A stretch of 51,237 nt of DNA from Pricia antarctica (GCA_011050085.1 DRGL01000019.1:1-51237); one strand, 5' to 3'; counted from the stretch's first letter, positions 1 through 9,801 are shown. The notes: generated from the letters alone by a model not told the origin. Made by a program: numbers and translations.

Positions 1-1071
1 CAATAAAGGGTCTTGCTTGCTAAATGTAACTGCCATCGTCTCTCCTACCGTCAGTTTTCCAAAGCTAAAACTACTGTTCGCCCGAAAAGAATAGCGATCA
101 AATCCAGTATTAATTACAGCACCATCTTGACTTAGATACCCCATAGAGAAACGGTAATTACTACTTTCACCTCCGCCTGAATAACTCAAGTTATGGTCTT
201 GGATTACACCACTGGTATAGATTTGATCTTGCCAATCGGTATTATTGTTAAAAATATTGGGATCCCTTGCTGGGATAACACCAAGTGCATTGGCATATTG
301 TAAATACTGCGATGTATTGAGTACATCGTACCTTTTTGTGTTTGTCTGATAACCGGTATAGGTATTGAATGAAAGCTCGCCTTTTTGTTTGGTTCCCTTT
401 TTGGTCGTTACTACGATTACGCCATTAGAACCTTGTGAACCGTAAATTGCTGTGGTAGAAGCATCTTTCAAGACACTCACCGATTCAATATCACTAGGGT
501 TAATTCCCGAAAGCCCGCCGGTGATAACACCGTCGATAACATACAGTGGCTCGTTATTTCCTACTGTACCCAGACCTCGTATCCGAACATTGGGACTAGA
601 GCCTGGAGAACTACTGTTGGTAATTGTAACCCCAGCGGCGCGGCCCTGCAAAGCTTGTTCCGCATTGGTTACCGGAGTAGCGGTAATATCTTCTGAATCA
701 ACTGTAGAAATGGCCCCAGTAACATCGGCTCGGCTCTGTTGACCGTAACCCACTACGACTACCTCATCTAGTGCTTGGGTATCTTCAGCCAAACTAATAT
801 TAATTTCGCTTTGAGTGCCGACATTAACCGTTTGTGGACTCATACCGATATAACTAAACGTCAAGCGGTCTTCTGTCGCTACATTGTCTAATTCATATTG
901 GCCATCAAAATCGGTTGTGGTTCCATTAGAAGTGCCTTCGACCACAACTGTTGCTCCAGGAAGTGGCACACCTTCTTGATCGGACACAGTACCGGTTACG
1001 GTCGTTTGTGAAAGAAGGGTTTGTGTGAAAGCCATAAGCAGCATAAGAACTGCCATTTTCAATTTAATCAT
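1..1071 (-). CDS. SusC/RagA-family TonB-linked outer membrane protein, N-terminal part (runs off the left edge)
   Basis: The first 357 codons, open to the window edge, encode the start of a SusC-type outer-membrane transporter that takes up glycans or peptides with a SusD partner and TonB energy. A signal peptide (residues 1-21, ending LLSQ) is followed by a carboxypeptidase-D-like regulatory domain (about 24-105; GTVSDQEGVPLPGATV and TTDFDGQYEL). Next comes the family linker LDEVVVVGYG at 101-110, then the plug domain with NVRIRGLGTVG, LYVIDGV and SVSVLKDASTTAIYGSQGSNG. The start ATG is at 1071. The SusD partner would be downstream, outside the window. The substrate cannot be read from this part. 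Confidence 0.95.
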   Translation of the reverse strand, partial: MIKLKMAVLMLLMAFTQTLLSQTTVTGTVSDQEGVPLPGATVVVEGTSNGTTTDFDGQYELDNVATEDRLTFSYIGMSPQTVNVGTQSEINISLAEDTQALDEVVVVGYGQQSRADVTGAISTVDSEDITATPVTNAEQALQGRAAGVTITNSSSPGSSPNVRIRGLGTVGNNEPLYVIDGVITGGLSGINPSDIESVSVLKDASTTAIYGSQGSNGVIVVTTKKGTKQKGELSFNTYTGYQTNTKRYDVLNTSQYLQYANALGVIPARDPNIFNNNTDWQDQIYTSGVIQDHNLSYSGGGESSNYRFSMGYLSQDGAVINTGFDRYSFRANSSFSFGKLTVGETMAVTFSKQDPLL

Positions 1072-1770
1072 GTTTCTGAGTTTAAGTTAGTTCAACATTT
1101 GGCTTATGTTTATCAGCTGTTCATTGCGTGAGTTACATTGGTCACCAATACTATCCGCCACTTTAAAATGTTACGAATATGTTAAGCAAATATATCTTGT
1201 AAGTGGTCTTTGTACTATTAAATCTGAAGCAATCATTAGTAATATTGTAGCATTTGACGCTATCTATATGGGAAATCTGTATTTATAGTATACAAATTAT
1301 TCGAGATTCATTATAATGTATTATGATTTTAGCGGTTTTGACAACCTATGCCTTTAGGTTGGAATTGAAGTCATCTTAATGAAAAGTGAAAGCAAATATT
1401 ACTTACCGCAATGGTTCTAATCCTTTTTATCAACTAAGGTGTTCCAAATGAAAGTCATTGAAAGACGAAGTGGTTATGTAAGGGGTGACCTATTGCATGC
1501 CGACCCCTTGAAAATTCAGTACTCTATTATCGGCAATTTTAAATTTGCACTTTTGAGAGCTAACCCACTACTTTTTTTGGTTTCAAAAAGTTTATCAGAA
1601 TAATCCTACCTAAAATTATTACCAAAGCAAGCCCTTTGTCGACCCCGTAATTGTTTTATCCAAGAATACATAACCTAAGATTACCACTACCCATGTGGTT
1701 CACGTAGGTATATCTGCCCACTCTTTCAGAACAAACTTTATCAAGCAAACATGTATAGGCCAAATAAGTT
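1072..1770. other. Intergenic stretch without a supported gene
   Basis: About 700 bases of AT-rich sequence upstream of susC. A 51-codon frame runs at 1448-1603 on the plus strand, but it has no recognisable motif and no clear ribosome binding site, so I do not call it a gene. No repeat or RNA structure stood out. Confidence 0.5.
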
Positions 1771-2302
1771 TTATAGAGTCAAATAGAGAAAAGAAAAAAT
1801 TGCGCCCGGAGATATTTTTAACACTCTGATCTGTTCCGTATCAACGTAAACAATGGCAAGACCAAATGACAGAAAACCAACTTCTATTATCTGAACGGCA
1901 GCTTTCATAGAAGGCACAATACTTCCTTCCGCAAAATATTTTATTAACAAGTAACCCTTTAGGAATAACATGGTTGATGCAATGGCAGTACATATGTTGT
2001 TAGAATGATTTTATCATCAAAAAATAGAATAATTACTCCAACTATTCCTATTAGTAATCCTTGAAGAAGAAACTAATTGCTAAATTGAACTGACTTCTTT
2101 TTGTAATCCAACACAAAAATCCACATCGAAATAAAAACCCAGATGATAGCTGTAAGGCTATTCTCAATATATAGCTCTACATATTACCGAACTGGGTCCA
2201 AAAATTAAGGTTAAAATATTAAGGATGATAATTTTTGGTAATAATGTAATACTATGAACTCTCCATTAATACTAAAATCCATATTCAAATCTTTTGTTAG
2301 GA
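1771..2302 (-). pseudogene. Decayed membrane protein gene with frameshifts and a stop
   Basis: Three consecutive pieces in different minus-strand frames join into one hydrophobic protein. The first starts at an ATG near 2302 (MDFSINGEFIVLHY), then shifts to a frame reading PKIIILNILTLIFGPSS. A second frame reads ENSLTAIIWVFISMWIFVL, has one in-frame stop (after KSVQFSN) and continues FLLQGLLIGIVGVIILFFDD. A last shift near 1990 leads into a 66-residue open piece that keeps membrane-like character (GFLSFGLAIVYVD) and ends at 1771. Pieces with matching hydrophobicity at each join argue for a recently lost protein with four to five membrane segments. I do not recognise the family. Confidence 0.6.
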
Positions 2303-2592
2303 AATCTTGACTACATGGCTCGCCGCTTTTGTATACAGATAAACGAACCTGACAACATAATTAATGTATTTTCTTACAAAATATATGATCTTGGTGGCAG
2401 TAACTGATTTATTGAAAATATAAAATCAAGATAATAAGTAAACCAGTTTACCAATTGCCACAGTAATGACTTATGAATTATAAAAACAAACCTGCTTTTA
2501 CTTAAAGTAGAAAATTTATAAGCTTAGCATCGTTCTATTACAGCTTTAGGCACTAAAAGTAACCTGGTTAACGAATTTCAATTATTTAAATT

Positions 2593-4275
2593 ATGGCTGA
2601 AGTCTCTAAACGTAGAGTAGAACTTGTTTTCAAACTTTCCTTACTGACTATTTTTATTTCCGTTTGCTGGTGTTTTATAGCATTGTGTTTGGATTTATAC
2701 GAATTGAGCGGATTTATCGGGGCGACGGTTCCTTTTTTTGTGTTATCCGCTATCCTATCCAGGAAGGGTACTCTAACATTGGCCCGTTTTATTTATCTCA
2801 TTGCATTTAATTTGAGCGTTGCCATAACTTCTTCCTTTATCGGAAAGGCCGGTAGTGTGGAGTTGATATTGATGTTCGTCATTGGATTGCCTTTTGTGTT
2901 TTTTTCATTTAGAAAGGAAAAAGTCTATGTCATAATTTTTCCAGTAGTAACCATGGTACTATGGTTTCTTCTGTACATTACCGATTTCAATATATTTACG
3001 ACTACCAAGATGGATGTCTTTTTGGCCGGAAAATACATCTATCCGATTTCCATTGTAACCACTTCAACTCTTATTACCTACCAATTGATGTTTTTTTCCG
3101 TCAGTAACCTTAAATTCAATTCGAGCATTCATAGGGAACGTGAAAAAGCCATCGAAGCATCCAATGCCAAGTCCAAATTTTTGACCATGATGAGCCATGA
3201 GATTCGAACACCATTAAATGCGATTACCGGGCTTTCACACATACTGGGAAATTCGAACCCAAGAGAGGATCAAAAGGATAACATAGAGGCATTGAACTAT
3301 TCGGGAAAGATATTACTGAACTTATTGAACAATGTATTGGATTTTAGCAAAATGGAATCGAGCGGAATCCAGCTCAATCCAGTTCCCGCCAACATAAAAG
3401 CAGCTGCGAGGCAGATAAAACAAATACACGAGCCAGGTTGTATAACGAAAGGAATTTCTTTGGACCTGGAAATCGATGAAGAACTTCCGAGTGTGTGGTT
3501 GGATATAGATCGTTTCATCCAGGCTTTAAACAATCTGGTCTCCAATGCCATCAAATTTACTGAAAAAGGTAGTGTAACCTTAAAGATTAGGAAGCAGGAA
3601 GACAAAACGGGAAGTATAGTTGTTCGTATCGAGGTCATAGATACCGGATTCGGTATTGCACAAGAACAATTGGAAAACATATGGGAACCATTTACCCAGG
3701 CCTCTGTAAGTACAAGTCGTTTTTATGGCGGCACAGGGCTTGGCCTTCCCATTGTGAAAAGTATATTGGAAGCTATGGGTTCAACAGTCGAAATAGAGAG
3801 TGAGGTAGGTAATGGTAGTCGGTTTTACTTTGATCTCGAATTAAAGCCGGCATCGGATGGAAAGTCGGACGATAACACCGATAGAAAGGAGCGCAATCTA
3901 AAAGGGAAAAGAATCTTGTTGGTAGAGGATAACAAAATCAATATCATGGTCTGCAGACAGGTATTGGAGAAGGAAAATCTAGTTGTGGACGTTGCCTTTG
4001 ATGGTTTGATGGCCGTTACTATGGTTAGGGAAAACCTGTATGATGTAGTTCTAATGGATATTCAAATGCCGGTAATGGACGGATACACCTCCGCAATGGA
4101 AATCAGAAAGTTCAACACCACTTTACCCATATTAGCTCTATCCGCTTCTGTATTCCTTGAAGTAAAGAACAAAATATTTGAAAGTGGAATGAATGGTTTT
4201 GTGTTTAAGCCCTTCACTCCAGAAGACCTGTTCAACAGAATTGAAGAAGTGATTGAGTTACCGCTGGCCTCCTAA
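2593..4275 (+). CDS. Membrane-bound hybrid sensor histidine kinase with receiver domain
   Basis: This 560-residue protein senses an unknown signal and passes phosphate through an internal His-Asp relay. Residues 1-175 contain about six hydrophobic segments and no recognised extracellular domain. A HisKA domain follows, with the phospho-acceptor His202 in MMSHEIRTPLNAI. The ATPase domain has an N box (NNLVSNAIKF, Asn318), G1 (DTGFGI, 350-355) and G2 (GGTGLGL, 379-385). The C-terminal receiver domain (438-552) has LVEDN, phospho-acceptor Asp489 in VLMDIQMPVMDG, and the conserved Lys539 in KPF. No DNA-binding domain is fused and no response regulator or Hpt gene lies nearby, so it is an orphan kinase whose output partner must be encoded elsewhere. 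Confidence 0.95.
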   Translation: MAEVSKRRVELVFKLSLLTIFISVCWCFIALCLDLYELSGFIGATVPFFVLSAILSRKGTLTLARFIYLIAFNLSVAITSSFIGKAGSVELILMFVIGLPFVFFSFRKEKVYVIIFPVVTMVLWFLLYITDFNIFTTTKMDVFLAGKYIYPISIVTTSTLITYQLMFFSVSNLKFNSSIHREREKAIEASNAKSKFLTMMSHEIRTPLNAITGLSHILGNSNPREDQKDNIEALNYSGKILLNLLNNVLDFSKMESSGIQLNPVPANIKAAARQIKQIHEPGCITKGISLDLEIDEELPSVWLDIDRFIQALNNLVSNAIKFTEKGSVTLKIRKQEDKTGSIVVRIEVIDTGFGIAQEQLENIWEPFTQASVSTSRFYGGTGLGLPIVKSILEAMGSTVEIESEVGNGSRFYFDLELKPASDGKSDDNTDRKERNLKGKRILLVEDNKINIMVCRQVLEKENLVVDVAFDGLMAVTMVRENLYDVVLMDIQMPVMDGYTSAMEIRKFNTTLPILALSASVFLEVKNKIFESGMNGFVFKPFTPEDLFNRIEEVIELPLAS

Positions 4276-4706
4276 ATTAAAACAAAAAAAACATAGAATT
4301 TCAAGTTTTCCATTAAATGGCCTTTACCTCTTGGTTTTTGAAAACCAATTTACAGATGGTTTCAACTCTAAAAGGCTAAATATGAGATTGGTAAACGGGA
4401 GGGAGATATTCTCTTAGCATGGGAACTATATCTGCTGGTGAGCAGTCTGATACACTTTATGCAGTGGATGAAGCAACCGGAAGAGAAGGTGTCAAGTTCA
4501 AGAACATCACCGAAACCTCTATAGACAGCTCAAAGAAATCATAGCACTCAGAATTTTTGGTTAATATATTCATAGCGCTTTACTAATTGGAAAGGGTTAG
4601 TATTATCGAATGCATCAAGGCTGGGAACAGTCGAACGGAATTAAGTCTAACCGAACAATTAAAAAAGGAAGTTCCTAAAAATGATATCTAATTGATTCTA
4701 AAAATT
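4276..4706. other. Intergenic stretch with possible gene debris
   Basis: Two short plus-strand readings look protein-like but are isolated. Positions 4419-4544 start with ATG and contain DTLYAVDEATGREGVKFKN, reminiscent of a PQQ-type propeller blade. A piece ending at 4691 contains GNSRTELSLTEQLKKEVPKN. Neither has a convincing full gene around it. They may be remnants of genes lost between the kinase and the beta-propeller gene. Confidence 0.3.
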
Positions 4707-5981
4707 TCAGGATGTTATCTTAAAAATGCTACCTCCAAAATCATCAGAAACATAGAGCGCTCCATCGGGACCCTGTGCCAAACCGCAAGGTCGATGTTTT
4801 AGTCCGTCTCCATCCTTTGGGTTTGCCAAATCAATTCCAGCAAAATTATCCAAGAAAATTTCCCAATCCCCACTCGGCTTTCCATTTTCAAAAGGAACAA
4901 AAGCAACAAAAAAGCCTTTTTTAAGCTCGGATGATTGATTGTGGAAAGCAATAAACGCCCCATTCTTATATCTTTCGGGGAACATATCCCCCGTATAGAA
5001 AAGCACATCGTTCGGGCCTAAATGTGCGGGGAAAGCCACAATGGGATCAACAAATTTTTCATTACTTGCTTTTTCGCCGTCCCCACCATATTCCGGGGCA
5101 AGTATTCTCTTATTCTTAAAATGGTCAAAATAGGTATATGGCCATCCGCCGTTATCATTCTCTTCTAATTCATAAAATGTTTCAGAGGGCAGTTCATTAT
5201 TCTGTTTTTCGGTAAATAGGTCTGGATAGAAATTGCCCAAGCCCCCCCGGCCGTGATCGGTAGCAAATAAAGAATTCGTTTTGGAGTTCCATGTGATACC
5301 AACGGCATTTTTAATACCAGTTGCATATCGGGTTCCGTCGGCATAAGTCTGGTTCAGTGTATTGGCGTTAAATTTCCAGATGCCACCTGCGGAATCCAAT
5401 ATCGTGCAGGGCATCATACCTTTTTCCGTTTGCTCGTCCCTACAGGCATCGTTCCAAGAACCTATTGTAACATAGAGGTTATTATTGCCATCGATTGCAA
5501 ATGGCTTGGCATTGTCGCGCCCCATATCGATAAGCCCGTCAACGATTTGTTCCGGAGTATCGGCATCGCTAATATCGTGACCATCATTCAATTTATAGCG
5601 ATATACCCCGGAATTCGAAGAAGCGTAGAGGTAACCGTCTTTCGCAAGAATACCGGTGCCGGGAACATCGGAAAATTCCTTTTGCTCGTCTATAGTGCCG
5701 TCTTTGTCCTTATCCCTGAGAAGTATAATGCTCTTACCGTCTTTTAGTACAGATTTGTTAGCGTAGATGTCGCCATTTTCGGCAACGGTCAAATGCCGAA
5801 CAGCGCCCAATTCTTTGCCTATCTCTTCAACGGAAAAGCCTTCGGGAGCTATCAAAATGGTTTCATTAACAGCTACTTTAACCTCCTTTTTGGTTTCGCT
5901 TTTACATTGCATGCAAAGCGATGTTAATCCAATAGTAGCAATTAGTAGGGATAAGTTTCGGGCAGTGTGTACTATTTTCAT
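4707..5981 (-). CDS. PQQ-type sugar (sorbosone) dehydrogenase-like beta-propeller protein, exported
   Basis: A 424-residue exported protein related to soluble glucose/sorbosone dehydrogenases, six-bladed propellers that usually oxidise aldose sugars with PQQ in the periplasm. The N-terminus has a hydrophobic signal segment (8-24) followed by Cys23 and Cys26 and a charged stretch, compatible with a lipoprotein, although the lipobox is atypical. Family-like features are APEGFSVEEIG near the start, GIKNAVGITWN (222-232), FATDHGRG with His243, GGWPYTYFD (278-286) and HRPCGLAQGPDGALYVSDD near the C-terminus. DKDKDGTIDE (90-99) resembles a calcium-binding loop. PQQ use is inferred; many flavobacterial members are annotated only as dehydrogenase-like. 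It is a single gene convergent with the kinase. Confidence 0.8.
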   Translation of the reverse strand: MKIVHTARNLSLLIATIGLTSLCMQCKSETKKEVKVAVNETILIAPEGFSVEEIGKELGAVRHLTVAENGDIYANKSVLKDGKSIILLRDKDKDGTIDEQKEFSDVPGTGILAKDGYLYASSNSGVYRYKLNDGHDISDADTPEQIVDGLIDMGRDNAKPFAIDGNNNLYVTIGSWNDACRDEQTEKGMMPCTILDSAGGIWKFNANTLNQTYADGTRYATGIKNAVGITWNSKTNSLFATDHGRGGLGNFYPDLFTEKQNNELPSETFYELEENDNGGWPYTYFDHFKNKRILAPEYGGDGEKASNEKFVDPIVAFPAHLGPNDVLFYTGDMFPERYKNGAFIAFHNQSSELKKGFFVAFVPFENGKPSGDWEIFLDNFAGIDLANPKDGDGLKHRPCGLAQGPDGALYVSDDFGGSIFKITS

Positions 5982-6371
5982 AAAATACTTTTAGGAAGTT
6001 GGTAGGGGTTAAAAGTACTATTTCAATGGTATTTATCTACTAAAAACTCAAAATTGTCTCAGGATTTAAAATAGTGGATAATATCTAGTATCTGTAATGT
6101 CAAAAATGGAATTGCAATGCATACTCGGAAGAAAACACAGTTGGTAACAGAGAACACCCTAAAAGGATATAGTCGAATTTTTCTAAAATTTAATTGAATA
6201 ATGCTTCAAGTACATATTTTCAGAGCATTGTAATATCGCAGCAAGCTTCAAATTAATAATTTCCACAAACCTGGTCCTTTACATTTTCAAGTTATTTCTA
6301 AATCTATTTGAGCTATTCTAATCTTAGGTCTTACCTAGCTTACATAGGTCTATTAACTTAATTATTAGAAA
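5982..6371. other. Intergenic stretch, nothing identified
   Basis: AT-rich sequence between divergently transcribed genes. It should contain the promoters for both sides, but I saw no unambiguous element, repeat or small gene. Confidence 0.5.
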
Positions 6372-6740
6372 ATGATTAACGAAAATCAAAACATACACAA
6401 TAAGAAGAATGAAGGAAGCCTAGAAAATGATGTTCAGCAAAATCGAGGGATGGCCGAAAATTATAATAAAAACACTTTTGATGAAAAGCAAGTCGAGGAT
6501 ATGAATTCGGTAGATAATGGTGGTGTGGAATCAACGAATCTTGAGCCGGGACTTCAAGAGCAATGGTTAGGTGTAAGAGATGAGTATCTTGCAAACTATC
6601 CGGATTTGGATAACATAGAGACGGATGAAGAAAATGGTGACTTCTCTACTTTCATCGATCGCTTAGCTGAAAGAAGACAACGCAGTACCAAAGAAATACA
6701 AGATGAAATCATGAATTGGACTTTACCGACTAAGAATTAA
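6372..6740 (+). CDS. Small acidic protein with CsbD-like C-terminal region
   Basis: A 122-residue hydrophilic protein. Residues 1-55 are rich in Asn, Asp, Glu and Lys and look disordered. The C-terminal half has the spacing of a CsbD/YjbJ-type stress protein motif: LQEQWLGVRDEYLANYPDLD, then an acidic segment, then FIDRLAERRQRSTKEIQDEI, matching the W...Y.DLT...G....L..R.G.....I pattern. CsbD-like proteins are abundant general-stress proteins of unknown biochemical role. The gene stands about 250 bases upstream of a small membrane protein of the type often found with stress genes. The assignment rests on motif resemblance only. Confidence 0.6.
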   Translation: MINENQNIHNKKNEGSLENDVQQNRGMAENYNKNTFDEKQVEDMNSVDNGGVESTNLEPGLQEQWLGVRDEYLANYPDLDNIETDEENGDFSTFIDRLAERRQRSTKEIQDEIMNWTLPTKN

Positions 6741-6991
6741 GGATAGTGGTTAATTGACTTTTTTTTGTCCATTATTTGGATGCACAAATATCCTTATATA
6801 AAAATAAGTACTGGACTTAGCATTGAAAGTCTAATTTCTCAAATTCCTCTATAAAATCTTAAATGAAACCGGGGAAGTGATACTAAAGCTACTGCGATGA
6901 AAGTTCGATAACTTTTATTAATCCAACATATAACTTTCGTCACAATTAATGAAAAAAGCTATCTTGGTTAATAATTAATAAACAAACATTT

Positions 6992-7150
6992 ATGAAATAC
7001 ATAGTATGGCCATTAGTTATCATTCTAGTTGTGGGTTGGGTAGTTGCAGTTTTTGTTTTCAAAGTTTTAAGTGGAATTATTCATTTGCTTTTACTAGCTG
7101 CAGTAGGTCTGATAATTTACAATTTCATAACCGGTAAAAGGAATAGTTAG
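6992..7150 (+). CDS. Small Lmo0937-type membrane protein (52 aa)
   Basis: A 52-residue protein starting MKYIVWPLVIILVVGW with two hydrophobic helices (about 3-24 and 27-45), a Val-Phe-Lys turn and a basic tail (TGKRNS). The pattern of an aromatic/aliphatic first helix with VGW, a short link and LIHLLLLAAVGLII matches the Lmo0937/DUF5670 family of short bacterial membrane proteins seen with stress genes. The function is unknown. The start is chosen because it gives the full first helix and follows AT-rich sequence. It lies 250 bases downstream of the CsbD-like gene on the same strand. Confidence 0.65.
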   Translation: MKYIVWPLVIILVVGWVVAVFVFKVLSGIIHLLLLAAVGLIIYNFITGKRNS

Positions 7151-7585
7151 TATTGGAAATTGAAATGGTTTAGCCTGGATGAACATCATTAAAAAACTAT
7201 TTGTTTAAAAAACATCAGTATACAACGGATTTGGACCCTAAAAAGAACCAAAATGGTACATAACTAATTATTAACCAATATTTTGATTAAATATGTGTTC
7301 AGTTGATATCGAGCAAAACCAATTATTTGCGTGCAGGTTTTTCTAAGTTTGATAAGGATGATTATTAAAGTTATTAGGATAGGCGATTATAACGGCAATC
7401 AAAAAACTAGTTATTCTAAAGAAAAATTACCACGGTTTTAATGGACCCGGAATTCCAGAACATTTCTATGATTGCCCGTTAGAAAGCTTCCAGTTTGATA
7501 CAATGATTAGAACTATGACTAAAGTCGCCATTTTCGTTATTGTACACTTATAGTTTATTCACAGATTATATTTCAAAATAGAAGA
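7151..7585. other. Intergenic stretch, nothing identified
   Basis: Sequence between convergent genes. Only very short frames with no motif are present, and no terminator with a clear stem and T-tract was found. Confidence 0.5.
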
Positions 7586-8098
7586 CTATTTGGAGAATGA
7601 GCAGACATACATTTTTCCAAAATGGTAAGAAGATTGTTTATCGCCAAGATACTGGCTGGTTTTAAATCCCGTCTGGGCGAATAATTGTTGTAAGTCCTTA
7701 TATTTTATGGGAAAGGGAAGAAGATAGCTCGACATGTCCGTTTCATATTCGACAATCAAGAACTGTCCGTTAGGACTGAGATGTTTCACGAGCTTTTTGA
7801 TGAATCCCATTTTGTCGTCGACATAGTGCAACAAATTCGCCATTAAAAAGCCATCTATGTCAGTGAAGGGCAAATCGTCCTCCATAAAATCCATCTTTAT
7901 GAACTCAATGTTCCCCTTTACAGCGGTTGAAAGTGGGTTTGGGCGATTATCTACTGCGAATATCCGGCCATCCGCCCCCAAAAGCGAGGCGAGTGCACTC
8001 GTGAACAGTCCGCTACCGCAACCCAGATCGGCCCAAACGCCGGACTCTTTTACGAATTTCATTCCCTTTACAAGTTGTAGAGCACTCTTTGACTTCAT
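7586..8098 (-). CDS. Class I SAM-dependent methyltransferase
   Basis: A 170-residue Rossmann-fold methyltransferase. Motif I is VWADLGCGSGLFTSALASLL (residues 21-40), the SAM-binding glycine loop. An acidic residue at the end of beta-2 sits in IFAVDNRPNP, and IDGFLMANLLHYVDD resembles motif IV with the following helix. The substrate is not evident; the size and arrangement resemble small Methyltransf_11/25-type enzymes. The ATG at 8098 places motif I at the usual distance from the N-terminus. It lies downstream of the SDR remnant and TetR gene on the same strand, which suggests an old small operon. Confidence 0.85.
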   Translation of the reverse strand: MKSKSALQLVKGMKFVKESGVWADLGCGSGLFTSALASLLGADGRIFAVDNRPNPLSTAVKGNIEFIKMDFMEDDLPFTDIDGFLMANLLHYVDDKMGFIKKLVKHLSPNGQFLIVEYETDMSSYLLPFPIKYKDLQQLFAQTGFKTSQYLGDKQSSYHFGKMYVCSFSK

Positions 8099-8164
8099 GG
8101 TATGATTATAGTTTAAAGAATGAAAGCAGATATTTTCAAGGAACTGCTCCTGGTTTCAGGCGTA

Positions 8165-8484
8165 TTATTTTGAGTAATAGCCACCCATCGCCAAGATGAT
8201 CTGTTCTGTAATCCACCGTCAATCATTCACCATAAAGTCAATCAGAGGCACAATCTCCTCTATCTGAATCAGTCCGCCCGGTGTCGATACATTTTTCTGG
8301 TATTCCAGGGCATCCTACACTTCCTATGGGTAGAAGTACGAATTGTACATCGTGCCCTGCGCAATAGTGGTTACCGAAACTCCCCCGTTCCGAATTACTT
8401 GGCGATCGCCATTATAAAACTTTCCACGGGTGCTTTTGCAAAGGAAACTTCAACTACACTTTCTGTTAGATTGATTTTACTCAT
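8165..8484 (-). pseudogene. Decayed short-chain dehydrogenase/reductase (SDR)
   Basis: The minus strand from an ATG at 8484 reads SFAKAPVESFIMAIAK, then a frameshift leads to NGGVSVTTIAQGTMYNSYFY, several stops, then LEYQKNVSTPGGLIQIEEIV, PLIDFMVND and, after another stop, RWITEQIILAMGGYYSK to the TAA at 8165-8167. This order (helix F, the VTTIAPGPMDT-like strand, I-DIVP-I-FL, WITGQ-I-NGG) is the C-terminal half of an SDR enzyme. The NAD-binding Rossmann half and the Tyr-x-x-x-Lys catalytic motif are absent, so the gene is internally deleted as well as frameshifted. It sits next to a TetR regulator that may once have controlled it. Confidence 0.75.
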
Positions 8485-8616
8485 AATAACATATTTATTA
8501 TTTACTGGGAAACAAAAATAAACTAATTGACTGAATATTCATTCAATTATAGGATATTTTTTCAAATTGTATGCCAGGCACTTTTTATGAACTGGTTGAT
8601 TTTTTATCGGTGAATA

Positions 8617-9177
8617 TTATTTTCTGATAGCATCCCAAGCCATCGTTATAAACTGGTCGATGTTTTTATCGGTAAATTTCATATTCTGGTAATACGACCA
8701 AAGGATCCAGCCATTTATGGTACTATAAGTATAAAGTCTTAGTTGTCTGGCGCTCAATCCCTTTTTGAACAACCCCTCTTCCACACCTCTCCCCAGCATT
8801 TCATCAAAAGCCAGAAAGTCTTTCATCGCAATGGCGTGGATTTTCTCCGTCAAGACAGGAGAGGCAGTAAAATGATATGAAAAGTAATACTCATCCTTAT
8901 GGCAAATATAGTATCGGATAACCCTATCCCATAGAAACCAAAAACACGCTTTGACCGTTCCAGTAGAGTTATAATTTGTGAAAATATAGGCCGATTCATC
9001 TTCCTTTTGAAAAATCCAGAGTTGTTGTACAATATCTTCCTTATTCTTGAAGTGCTTGTAAATGGTACCTATCCCAACATTGGCTGCTTTGGCTATCTCA
9101 GCTACGGTGACAGCGTGCAATCCCTTCATTACGATTAACTTTAGCATTGCGGTCAAAATACGTTCTCTCTTATCCAA
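8617..9177 (-). CDS. TetR/AcrR-family transcriptional regulator
   Basis: A 186-residue one-component repressor. Residues 1-50 form the TetR helix-turn-helix: RERILTAMLKLIVMKGLHAV, VTVAEIAKAANVGIGTIYKHF, then FKNKEDIV. The rest is an all-helical ligand and dimerisation domain with no identifiable ligand. The start appears to be TTG at 9177: a stop codon precedes it immediately, and the next ATG (residue 11) would cut the first helix of the DNA-binding domain. Its target may have been the adjacent SDR gene, now a remnant. The methyltransferase lies further downstream on the same strand. Confidence 0.88.
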   Translation of the reverse strand: MDKRERILTAMLKLIVMKGLHAVTVAEIAKAANVGIGTIYKHFKNKEDIVQQLWIFQKEDESAYIFTNYNSTGTVKACFWFLWDRVIRYYICHKDEYYFSYHFTASPVLTEKIHAIAMKDFLAFDEMLGRGVEEGLFKKGLSARQLRLYTYSTINGWILWSYYQNMKFTDKNIDQFITMAWDAIRK

Positions 9178-9612
9178 TTATCATGCTCTTTCAGTAAAAG
9201 TAACACAAATTTCCAGTCTTTAGAAGTCACAATTGTTAGAACAAAATACGAATGTCATCATACTATTTCATTCAAGCTATCCTTTCAGTATTTAACCCTC
9301 AAGGAAATAGATTAAAAACTAAACTCAGATTGGAATTCAATATAACCGTGGTTTTAGAGAACCGTATAGCAAAAACTCAAATATTTATCAGAGAGAGTCT
9401 CAAATGTCATCCATTTTAATATTCTCTCAAATTAAGCTGTTAGGGGATTTAGATTTTTCAAGTATTCAAATTCAAATTCAAAATTTGTAAAAATCTGGTG
9501 TTTAATAAGTAAGTATCCAGAAATTTATGAAGAAGTATCCTGTCAAACTAAAGTATACCAAATAATAGTAAGTTTATTTTAAAGCCTGTTTGTTCTGCAT
9601 ATAAATGAAAAA
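9178..9612. other. Intergenic stretch, nothing identified
   Basis: AT-rich sequence upstream of the TetR gene with only short broken frames. It must hold the TetR promoter, but no convincing operator palindrome or promoter motif was found by eye. Confidence 0.4.
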
Positions 9613-9641
9613 AGCTTCAAAAGTCAAAAACTTTTGAAGCT
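9613..9641 (-). terminator. Intrinsic terminator of tRNA-Ala
   Basis: Reading the minus strand, an 11-bp perfect stem (agcttcaaaag / cttttgaagct) with a 7-base loop is followed at once by a run of seven T. It lies 14 bases beyond the 3' end of the tRNA. Confidence 0.9.
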
Positions 9642-9652
9642 CTATAAAAATT

Positions 9653-9729
<77 letters not shown>

Positions 9730-9801
9730 TTTTGGCTGGCGCAAAGAAAATACTTTTTACCAACGTATCAAAATACTTCATAAAGTAATTACACCCTCAG
9801 C

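Noticed and set aside
1106-1288. 60-codon plus-strand frame upstream of susC
   Set aside because: No motif, no ribosome binding site, and it overlaps the likely susC promoter region.
1448-1603. 51-codon plus-strand frame
   Set aside because: Protein-like in parts, but isolated in a decayed region and without recognisable motif or start signals.
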